A stretch of 64,000 nt of DNA from Undaria pinnatifida (lineage: Eukaryota > Sar > Phaeophyceae > Laminariales > Alariaceae), in the NCBI GenBank assembly GCA_012845835.1, contig JABAKD010000001.1, forward strand, positions 2,793,540 to 2,857,539. The letters are read 5' to 3'. Below are positions 48,001-60,000 of the stretch, piece by piece. Under the pieces are notes generated by a model. That model worked only from the letters and a program-made list of their open reading frames with translations. It had not been told where the DNA came from and ran no database searches. The translations under genes and the position numbers were made by a program. Each line of letters starts with the position of its first letter. Positions within the stretch are counted from its first letter, which is position 1.

Positions 48001-51000
48001 ATTTTTTTTTTTTTCTGAGGGTGTTTTTTCCTCCCAAAATGGGAACTTAAGATCCCACCCCCCCCCCAAAAAAAAAAAAACGATTTTCGGTGAAAAATAG
48101 AACGGAGTGCTGACGGAGCAGCGCTATGTACCGGATAAAAAAAACCACGGCCTAAGGTACAAAAAAATCAGATTCACGCAGGAGCAAGAAAAAAAATGAT
48201 CACCCATGTTTCGAACGCTTTTAGGCTAAGGAGTCCCCGTCGCCCAGAAACAATTTCAAGCGAAAAGGGCTTCCTCTAACGTCCCATGCGTTCTCTACCC
48301 GGGAGCCTTGGTCTAAACACTCAGAAGCGTGTGGTAGTTCCATCTCCGACGCGATTCCCTCAGTAAGGGGAGGTATTTTGGGGGGGGGCTCAAGCACATT
48401 TCTGGCCGGTTGAGCCTCAGCTCGGGGGTGGAACTATATCGGTAAGCATGAAAAACTTAACCGGGGGTAAAATTTCTCTTCTTGGGGACTACGAGCTCTC
48501 GTGGAAATGTTGGTCCGTCTGCGCGAACGACTGCTGTCTTCGAACGCCATGTCTTGCGGGTGAGATGAGATGTACCGACTCCTCGTGTTAATAGTTCAGG
48601 AATACTTGCTGCACCTCTAGCGTCCGGACGACTCTGCTCTCCTCGTGAAAAGTGATACCAATTGGGAAAATACTGACCCGGCCACCCGCGATAACCGGGC
48701 GGGAACGAGGTGGCCGAGGGTGCGGGCCGACCACCTACGCCGAACACAACGCACACACACACATATATATATGATGTATTCATCCCCCCCAGCCCTCTGA
48801 TACGAGAGGCCTGCGTGTCGACCCAGGCCATTCCTCTGATTTGAGAGAAAATGATTGGACCCGTGCTATGGTGGAGGGCGCACCACGTTTTTTGCTCTTA
48901 AGGTTCCTCACTTTTGGAGCTTAAGACATGTCCACAAAAAAACTTTTTTTCTTTCGGAGAAAACTAAAGCTTCTTTGTACCGGATGAAAAGGTAACAATG
49001 TGGCCTAAGGGTGCAGGGACGAGAATCGTGCAAAAAAGCAAAAGAGAATCTTACTACGGTAGCCCCCCAAGAGAATCATGGAAAAAGACAAAAGAGAGTC
49101 TTACTACGATAGCCCCCCCTAATGTTTCTTGATCGAAATCGCCGTTTTGAAACCCAGCTTCCGGCCGTATCTCCTAAAAATACGGCGTCCATTGACAACC
49201 TCGACGTCATCGTTCGATATAGCCTTTTGCAAGACAAGAAAAGAAATATGGAAGCTTTTTGTTGATGACATCCTTCCTCGTGTCGAGCAGCCGTGAAACG
49301 TTCGTTAAAAGAAAACCGATGGTTCTTTTTTTTTGGGGGGGGGGGGCTATCGTAGAATCAGTCAGAAGGTCGAAAAACTCTGACACGTTTGGGTTAAGGA
49401 GTCCCATGATTCAGAAACTGGTCCATTTGCGACGAAAACGTGCTACCTCACCTCTGTCGCAGCATGCGTCGTTTTTTTTCTCGACACATGCCCCGGTGGG
49501 GGCGCACTTTTTTTTTTCTTCTTTGGTGAGTCTCGTAGTTTGAGGATATGTAATATATACACAGACTGCCTAACATCACTCTGTTGACCCTGATAGCTAC
49601 ACTGTAGTTGCAAGGGGAGTCGCCGACCTATATCCTTAATGAGGACACACAACCCGTAATACGCGCGATCGGAGTATCACACACAGCTTGCGAAGATGAG
49701 TTTCGACAAAATATTCGATCTCACAGCTGGAGTGTATTAAAATTACTGTAATATACACACATCTCATCTATATACATCTACTTCGAAGTATATATATACG
49801 TATTAAATGGTAAATTCCGCTATTATTGCCGTCAGATTTTGTCCCCCGCTCCAGAACGGGTTTTATAATTTCCGTGCACAGATTGATTGACGTTACCCAG
49901 TGGGACCCTGGTACAAGCTACACTGTAGTTCCAAGGGGAGTCCCCGGCCTATGTTCTTAACGAGGACACGTCCCCAGTAATGCGCGCGACCGGAGCATCA
50001 CACACAGCCTGCACAAATGAGTTGTGGACGACATCTATCTTCGGTGTGTCACAGCTGGATTGCAGTCCATTTTTTTGTTATCAATCAGGTGTAGTTATTC
50101 CCTACGCCGATTTCGATTTTTTTTTTCTTCTTTCTTTTTTAGGCGCATCCCGACGAAACATATAGCCGCCTACCTATAGGTGTAGGAAACAAAAGCTTGA
50201 CGCTCTAGTCAGCAACGGTGCCCAATCCGACCAACTCGGGTTGAGGAAGACCCTCTCTCTCTCTCTCAAAAAAATATTTGGCGATAAAGAGTCACAATTC
50301 CTGACGTAGCAGCCGCCGTACTACCACGGCTTTCGGAAATTTCCAGACTGGATTTGTGGAGGGTGGGGCTCTTTGTCGCGAGAAGGCCGGTGGCATGCGT
50401 GTATGTACTCTTTTACGCCCCGCCATCACCTATTATCCCTGCTGTTTTTTTTGCTTTTCGCGTTTTCGGAATCGTGCGATCGAAGGGGCTTACACTAGAT
50501 CTGGAGGCCGCCACCCCTCTCGAGTTTCTCGACAGCAGCTGGGCTCGAGCGCACCTGCCGGCTCGGTGGAGGTTTGACGAGGTGTGGGATTTTCTTTTTT
50601 GTCGGGACTCGAAAGCGATACCTGTGCTTTCTTTTTGAAAGCGATACTAAGGGGGCAGTGTTAATGGTACTCCACTAGAAGCAGGATATCGTCTCTCCGA
50701 ATTTATTGCCACCGTTATGAGGTGACGCGAGTAACCGTCTGCTGCTGCTACTACTGCTGCTGCTGCCGTGAAACGTTAGAACTGCCATGCGCGTTGGTTA
50801 CCCTTGCAGGCAATGATCACGCCAGGTTACGCCGCTCGATCGTTTAGTGCCTGGAAGCGGTCGTTCCTAAAGCAAGCCTCGGTCCTTGCTGAGAGAGCTC
50901 GACAGCACATGGAGAGGAGCCGGCTTCGGCAAGAGGCAGCGGACGACAGGGTATGATATTGCGCCCCCCCCCCCCCTTAAAACAAGTGATAACAAAAAAA

Positions 51001-54000
51001 TCCAATCGATTAGCTACATTACCGTCCCACACAAGGTTGTACAACACTGCTGTATTGCGGCGGGGTTTCTGCTGCTTCGAGAATCGGGTTGCGCTGAATG
51101 ATAGAAGTTGAAGCTACAACTACTCTGTCACTGCGTGTGATGATATGGTAGATGGTATTGACTAAACTTGCTGAGCCGGTGCGGCGGGACAGGGGGGTTC
51201 CCCGAGGGGCAACTCCCGCCGCGCACGCCTCAACCCCTGATTGGCCGCGAGCGGGTTGAGGGTGGTCCCTTGACCAATGGGATTGGGGCTCGGAAAACAC
51301 GGTGATGAAAGGCATATGCCTACTGTCGGAAAACACAGTGATGAAAAACATATGCCTACTGTATCCAATGCCAGGTACATCTTTAGAGGCAGGCTACGGT
51401 CGAGGTGTACACTCCTCTTGCTTTATGAGGCTCCGAACATGACCGGGGGGGGGAGTTCCCTCATTTGTCAGCACCGTGTTTAGGCCACTCGCCCGAACGC
51501 CTCTTTTGCTGCACGGACAATAACACTCTAGGCGGTACTTGGTTCGCGCAGAGTAGTAGCTTGCCATTCCACTGCGGATTCACATCGCACCGAGGTTGAA
51601 AGAAAATCACAACTTAGAGCTTAATGCCGCAAAAGGAACAGCCCTGAGGGGTCGCTCGCACTAGTGACCAACGAGCCACTCGACGCCTCTGCAATTGGAA
51701 ATCCCCGGTTGTGGATAATATATGTTACCAGAAGTTAGTACAGGGAGATATTTTTGGGGTTCTAAAGGGGCTAAATGAAAAAGCCAAAGGTGACCCCTAC
51801 TCTAGCCTTGGGTTATTGTGAAAAAGCCTGCCACGATAGAAGCGCACCACTTTTTTTTCATGAGGTTTCCGCAATTTATGTAGGAGCTTATTAAAGCCTC
51901 TCCCCAAAACTATTTTTTTTGGGAAAAATAAATAGGACTGCTACTTCATGCACCGGATGCACAAATCTCACGACTTTCAGGTGCGCGATGACAATCATAC
52001 ATGCAAAAAACAAAATGGTCTATTTTTTCTTTTTTTTTCCGACGGATTTGGGCTAAGGGGTCCCGTCATTCAGAAATTGGTCCGTTTTACACGAAAAGCA
52101 CTGCTACCTCTGTCGTAGCTCGCGCCAAAAACATTGTGAGGGTACATGTTATCGCAAGCCAACGGGTACTCCCATGGCCCGGCTGGTTAACGGGATATTT
52201 TTTGTTCCAAAACAATCATGACCGCCGCAAGGTGTTATCTCTGTCGTAGCCCGCCCGGCTCTACATACAGCAACCACGTTTCTTTTGGCCCGCGTTCGAG
52301 CCATCTTTTCGTTCTTATACGAGAACCGTTTTGTTGTGTCAATCGATCATACCACGATTATTGTTTCTGGCATCTGTCTAAAAATGTTGTCCTAGTTTTT
52401 AGAATTGGTGCTTTAGGTCCTGGAAAGGGGATTCTTCGCAGAAGGAAAAACATCGGGCCTCTTGCTGAAAGGGCGCAAACACGAACAAATCGACGGCCGT
52501 CATTTTTTTCTCTCGGATACACTGTGCCGTGGCGGGTAGTCCCTAACGCCAAGCTCCACTACAGTATCCTTGTCGTTGTTCGAACGCTGTATCTGCGACG
52601 TCGACAGGCGGCCGCGGCAGCGACGACGGAGGAAGGACAGAGGCTGGCTGGCCTGGAGGAAGACCTCATCAAGCTGGGGGTGTCCCGGGAGCTGCTGGTC
52701 GAGACGATGGGAGAGAAGGAGGAAGCGACGGCCAAGCGCTTGAGGGAGGCGAAGGACAAGCAGGTGCGGTGGCGAGAAAAATCGACCAAGAGAGGCACGG
52801 GTAAGGGGGGTCACTTTTTGGTGCCTCTGCTTTCTCCGGCTCATAGAAGACGCGCATGCTGCGTCAGATGTGCAACATTGTTTTTGTCTGAGGGCACCCT
52901 CAGAGGAGCTCCATTACCTTCTCCCCCAAAAAACTGACGCAGGGGGGGGGGGGGGGGGAGGGGGTCTCTATGTACCCGACGACCAGTCCCATGGCCTACC
53001 TAGCTACAGTAGGTATACAACGTAAATTAGGCCCAGACAAAAAAATGACGTAAACTTGCTGGGGCGATTTTGGGTCTAAGGAGCCCCGTCATGCGTCCGC
53101 TTTCTTACACCCGGCAGAGGCGGACGTCTTCTTTTTTTTTTTTGTCCGCGAGGCGCCTCATTAGAGGAGCTCTGTCAGAAAACACAGATGACATGGGTGG
53201 GGGGAAGAACAACGAAGGTGCTACTATTAATATGTACCACGATTAACGATCCCATGGCCTAGCTATGTATGTACAAGCCGGTCGCCCCGGTGGCGTATCA
53301 GGTTATCCTCGAGCCTGGTATAGATAGGTCAGTTTCGTGAGTTCGAATCCCCCCGAGTGCATACTCGTATAATTTCTTGGGGGCTTTTTGTGGTGCATAA
53401 ATTAACTTGCGGGAAGCGCGAGAGCGTGAGTTAGCAACACTCGATTAAAAAAAAATCGACGAGCGGTGGGGTTGCTGAACCCTATGCGCGATGAAAAAGT
53501 TGAAGGCAAGAACCGGGGGGGGAGAAGGGGCGACACCTGTGACCACGGCTTGTCCAGAAGCTGGAAGAAAGTAGAAGTATGAAAAAAAATATATAATACG
53601 ACGGAAACTACGCCCCAAAAAAGCAAGCAAACGAAAATTCCTACCATTTTGGGTGAAGGAGACGACATCGTTCATCAATATGTTCATCAATATGTTCATC
53701 AATATGTTCATCAATATGTTCATCAATATGTTCATCAATATGTTCATCAATATGTTCATCAATATGTTCATCAATATGCTCCATTACCTTCTTCCTAAAA
53801 AACCGACGTGATGGAGGGGAAAAAAAACTTCCACACTCGTACGATGTACCCGACGAATAATCTCTCACGGCCCAGCCAGGCATTCAATGAAAACAGTTAT
53901 ACCCACAAGCGGACGATAACGAAGATTCGGCTCCGCCGTCATTCCGAAACAAAAGAATAGACAAGAACAAACGATCCAGCCACAAATTGCTACCTCTTTA

Positions 54001-57000
54001 TCGCAACAGCATGTGTACGACCATAATATTGGACGAGGATGGGGACACGAGCTACGACATGCGAGGTAGCGCGTGCTGGCCGCATCATTTTCTGAAAGGA
54101 AAGGGCTCCTTCACCCCCAAAAATCATCTTTATTTTGATTCTTGAGTACTTATTTGCAATACGTTTCGCTGTATTACCCCGCGGCCATGTGATTATTTCT
54201 TTTTAGGCGTACCATTTTCGTTTTTGTTTTTTCCATAAGATCAAACCTGCTAGAGGGGTCACTTTCGTTTTTTTTTTTTTTTTATGCCGTCGCTCCGGGT
54301 CACCTGCGCGGCGAGTGACCACCCCCCCCCCCCCCCGCGCGCCTCCTCTGTTCCTTTGTACTCTTAAACCCCTCGTGTGTGAGTGTTTGTGTGTGTGTGT
54401 TTTTTTCCCATCTTTGCGACATGAAGCCGCGCAAATGGAATGGTAAGTTACGCTTCACCGAAATGTTCCATTTCTTCTAAAATGTCAGTTTTCGTCCGTG
54501 TGGTGCAGAGTGTCCGGTAGTGTGAACCGGTTGGTCGAACTCAGTAGTGCAATCATCGGGGGTATTAAGATCGAGATCGAGATATACCCTACCATAAGGG
54601 TGGGTTGAGCCGTAACGACCGTAACGACCGTCAAGCCAGCGGTAAGGGGGGGTTCCCTTTCTGGACCGTGTTTTGCCGTGGGTCGGAGATACTCTCGCGC
54701 GAGTGACCCCATTGTTCCATGCGATCACCGTAATCTTTCGTGATGTTGTTTTCATGTTTTCGACAAGAATTCCCACGGTGATGGTTAGTTGCGCTGTGCC
54801 ATACAAATCGCTCCATCATGTTCTTGTCAGTGAGACGTACAGCAGAGTCACTCGTGCAGCTGCTGAAGAACTCAGACCTGGTAGTGAAAACAGGGGGTAC
54901 CTCTCCACCGCGGCCTCCATCGTAACGACCGTCAAGACAGCGAACTTGCACGGGGAAGAACGAAAAAAAAATAATACTAGCGTGCGTCTTACTTTTTTTT
55001 TTTTTTTCTTTTTCATCCTCCGGCGGATGGGGCAAAATAAAAATAAAGCTTAAGCTCACGACACTTCCACGATTTTTCATACGCGTCGTGTGCCGATTTT
55101 CTTCAGTTGCTTTTACACGCGTCGTGTATCGATTTAACTCAGTTGCTTTCATACGCGTCGTGTGTCGATTTAACTCAGTTGCTTTCATACGCGTCGTGTG
55201 TCGATTTTCATACGCGTCGTGTGCCGATAGTTACCGCTCTCCCGTTTAGGTTGCAAAACACTTGGAATCAAATTAGGGGCGAATTCTACGGCAACGGCTG
55301 GTGCACCTATCGTTGAACTGCTTTTTTTCTTTTTTTTTTTCTGTCCCCTGCGTGATTCCTTTATTAGGTTGAGGGGGTGCATACGGCTCTCTTAATACGC
55401 AAAGAAAACACGGCTGGTACCCAGGGATAAACACGAAGAAAGCGCTGCACCCTCGGATGAAAAGATTACCCCTGAGATCTCTGGCTATGTACTGCATGAT
55501 ACACAGCGAAGAGTATGGTAAACACAACAATGAACCGCGTTCCTATTGACACGATATGAGGCCAAGGAAGCTCCGCGAGCAATCCAAAAAATATTTTAGG
55601 CCTTAAGAGTACTACCTTTTTATCCAAACAGTGCTGTAGAGCAGGCGTCTTGGGTTCTTGTTTTGCAGGTTTTTGTTTTATCGGTCGCGGATCTCTTGGG
55701 ATCGGATCAGCATTGACCCGTCCCAACCCGACCCGACCCCACCAGTGAGTTTTTGAAAACGTCCTGACAATTAATCCCTCGCTATTAATCGGGGTGTGGC
55801 AGAGGTTTCCGAGCTCCAAACATGAGGAGCTCAATGTCTCCCCCAAACCATATTACTTTCGTCCGGAAGACGTTAGTTCTCAGCTCAACCGATCGACCAA
55901 CATTTGTACCTGGTATGCGTTGGTACCAAAACGGCTGTACTCCTCTCGTAAAATGATCATAGTAAAACCGATAATCCCATACTTGAGCTCAACCGGTCAG
56001 ATCGGTCAGATCGGTCAGATCGGTCAGATGGGTCAGATGGGTCAGATCTTTCCGATCGGTCAAATTGGTCAGATCGGTCAGATCGGTCAGATCGGTCAGA
56101 TCGGTCAGATATGTCAGATCTTTCACATCGGTCAGATCGGTCAGATCGGTCAGATCGGTCAGATCGGGCAGATTGGTCCGATCGGTTCGATTGGTCAGAT
56201 TGGTCCGATCGGTCAGATCGGTCAGATCAGTCAGATCTTTCAGATCGTTCAGATCTTTCAGATTGCTCAGATCGGTCAGATCGGTCAGATCTTTCAGATC
56301 GGTCAGATCGGTCAGATCTTTCAGATCGGTCAGATCGGTCAGATCGATCACATCGGTCAGATCGGCAAGATCGGTAAGATCGGTCAGATCGGTCACATCC
56401 GTCTGATCGTTCAGATCGGTCATATCGTTCAGATCGGTCAGATCGGTCAGATCGGTCAGAAGCGTTTGGCCCAAAAAGAGCAACCCCCACCGTGCGATGA
56501 CGCGCGCTGCGACTAAAGGTACCACCACGTTTTGGCCAAAACGTGTGTTTCGGAATTATGGGGCTCCTTAACGCCTTCACTATTGGAAATTCTCTTATAC
56601 TTCGACAGGCATTCGCTCGCGCAATCCGACCCACGCGTCCGTGTGCTGCAGCAAATATACTGGTAATAAGGACGCATGCTGCGATGGAGGTGTCATTTTT
56701 TTTCTGAAATGGTTTCTGAATGACGGGGCTCCTTAACCCAAAATCGTCGGAAAATACGCCCCCCTTAGGTATTGCATGATTCTCGTCGTGTACCTTGGCC
56801 ACGGGTATATTTTCATCCGGTAGTAGCAGCAGTTTCATTTTTCTCCTCTCAAATCAGTTTTTTGGGGGAAATCTTAAGCTCTCAAGTTGAGGAAACTCTC
56901 AGAAAAAAACAACAATGGTTTTGGTGGACTCCTCTATCGTACCCCGCTGAAGAAAAAAAAAAAAATAGCCGGTTGTTCTAACAATTGAGGAGCTCAAACG

Positions 57001-60000
57001 GTCAGAAACGTTCGGCCTCCAAAAACGTGCAAACACCCGTTTACCTGTGTGTGGTGACTCCGGGATAAAGCCAAAAGGTACATCCCTATCGAACGTAGCG
57101 TGTATCTCTCCTAACCGTAAGATCCCCTCGACTGCCGCTTCCTCCCTTGCCCCCCCCCCCCCCCCCCCCCCCGTCCCCCCCTCGCTGACCTACCGTTTTT
57201 CTTCTTTGCCTCCGTTTAGATGGAAGAATACAAGGACCTCAACGACGCGCTCCAAGCTTGCGTTCGATGCCTCCTCGGCCCTCGTGAGCTACGAATACAA
57301 TCAGGTAGGTGTGTATGGACGGCGCGTATTCATCAAAAAAGAAAAAAAACTGCTCTAGGGCGTGTGGCGCACCACTTTTTCGGCCACAGATCATTTTCCA
57401 TCTGCGAGATGGAGCTACTTCAGCCGAGCAACTAACTACCCATTTTTTTGCGTGACATTCGACTTGGAAGAGTAACGAAAGGCGCAGACGCTACGACAGA
57501 GGTAGCACGTTTCTCGTGTGAATGGACCAGTTTCTTAATGACGGGGGGGAACCTCGTCAACCCTCAAATAATCGAAAAAAAAAGGGTAGTTTTATTTTCG
57601 CATGATTTGGCCATGGGTTTTTGCGTCCGCGGTAGCCGTTTTAGTTTCCACTCCAAATCAGTTTTTGGGGAGATGGTCTTAGGCTCCCCAACAGAGAAAA
57701 CCCCGGAAAGGAAGTGGAGCACCCTTCTACGATACCGTAGCACGCGTCATCATTAGTTTGACACCTAGTGGCCCACGGCGTCGCTACATTTCGGTGGTGC
57801 CACGAAAGGAGTGCAGCAGAAGTGTCCGACCTCCTGCCACGAGGAGCCCGATCAATCCAACCTGAAACGATACTCCGACGAAGGCACTGACTGGTTCGCC
57901 CACCTCACCGAGCAATATTTTAGCGCGCTACGTGACGGGTGCCACGACAGAGGCTGTGTGCACCACGTTGTTTTTTCGTGAGGTTCCTCACTTTGGGTAG
58001 ATTAAGACACGTCCTTCATGTCATTCTTAACCCTAAAAAAAAATGATTTTGGATAGAAACTAAACCTGTTTTATCGCGGATGAAAGTTCCATGGCCTATT
58101 AATAGGTACACGACGAGAATCAGGTCGAAAAAATAACTTTTTTTCTTTCCCGACGAGTTTGGATTGAGAAGCCCCGTCATATTCAGAAACCATTTCAGAC
58201 GAAAATGGCTACCGCTCGAGAGTAGCGCGCGTCTATTAATAGTAGTAAAATAAACACCTTTTTTTGTTCGTAAAATTGTCGTACTAACCCATACATAGCT
58301 CCATACTCTTCTGAGACCTGGAGTTCAACCGGCGTCCGCCGGAAACCCTTCGGCCCGAAGACCGTGTAATCCCTACCGTGGCATGACTCATTATTGATTT
58401 AGAAATCTAGCGGCCCACTGCACGCCATGGTTTTGCTCATCGGGTTGTACGTTTCACGCTATTTCTTAGGCGCTTTTTGGCGGTTCGGTACGTGGACCTC
58501 CTCAGATGAGACGGCCTGGAGGAAAGCATCGGGCGCATCTTTGTCTTGACAAGCATCGTGTAGAGGAGCTCTGTGGTACCCCGGCCAAAAGTGTGCTTGG
58601 GAAACCCGACCTCGAGAGCTACCGACCCGTACAACGATAGAGGCGCACCCCTTATTTCTCTCAGGTTTCCTCATTTTGGCCGTTTATTCTGAGGTTTCCT
58701 CAACTTGGGAGCTTAAGACGTTTAGAAAAAAAAACTGATGTGGAGAATAAAAAAACTGCTAGGTATCGGATGAAAAATGCCGTAGCCTAGGTAAAAAGAC
58801 GATAGAATCATGCACAAAAAATTGCCTATTATTCATTTATTTTCCGACGATAGTATTAAATAATTTGTAGGTGAAGGAGCCCCGTCATTCAGAAACGATT
58901 TTCGCCAAAAAACGGTATACCTCTATCGTAGCACGCGTCTTCGACACAACCGCTACGGCAGGGGGGGTGGGGGGGGGGTAACCCCCATTCCTTACTCCCG
59001 GGCGTGAGCCACTCGCATGGATGACTCTGTACCTCGGACGGACAAATACACCTTAGAGGCGTTTGTTATAGGGCGGCGTAGGATCCGTTCCCGCTGCGAG
59101 ATAATGTATCGAAAAGCGACAACGGCGCGACAACGCACGAGACCGCAAAAATTACAGGAGAGTCACTTCAGCGCGAGTGACCCCGAGCCGCTGGAAGGGG
59201 AGGAAAAAAATTTGAAAAAAAAATGGACCCCCCCTCCCATTCTTTGCGATATCCACGACAGACAGAAGTAGCACGTTTTGGAGGCACAAGAATTTTCTTC
59301 ATGAAAAAATATCAGGGCGCTCTTAAACCCCAAACCGCCCGAACACGACACGTTTTTTGTGGCTTGCATAAGTGTTTGTGTATACCTAGACCATGACGAT
59401 TTGTTCATCGGTTTTTCACGTTGTATTTTCTCCGAAGGTGGTTTTTGGGTGGTGGTGGTGGTGTACCGATCGATGGAGCTCCCCAAGTTCAAAGGCCCCC
59501 GAAAAAAATGGGGTTGTGCACCTCGCTACCGCGGCGTGTGTCCACTATCGTGGCCTTGGCCCTCGGTGTGCGAGGGGGGGAACTCGTGCCCACACGGCGG
59601 TAGAAAGGGTATGATACGCACACATCAAAGGTTTTATCGGGTTCCCCATGGTTTGTGGTTCACGGGGTGTCGAACCAAGACTACGGAAGGAGGCTCCCTC
59701 TTGTCCCTTTTGTCACTTTTGTTCCTTTTTTTTTGTCCCTTTTGTCCCTTTTGTCCCTTTTGTCCCTTTTGTCCCTTTTGTCCCTTTTGTCCCTTTCGTC
59801 CCTTTTGTCCCTTTTGTTCCTTTCGTCCCTTTCGTCCCTTTTGTCCCTTTTGTCCCTTTTGTCCCTTTTGTCCCTTTTGTGGCCTTTCTTTGAAGTGGCT
59901 AGGGGTCACTCTCGCGAGTGAGCCGTCCTGTTAACTTGAGGTCTTACAAAAAAAAAATTCCGTGCTGCTAAAACAAACCTGCGATATATTTCTGCACTGG

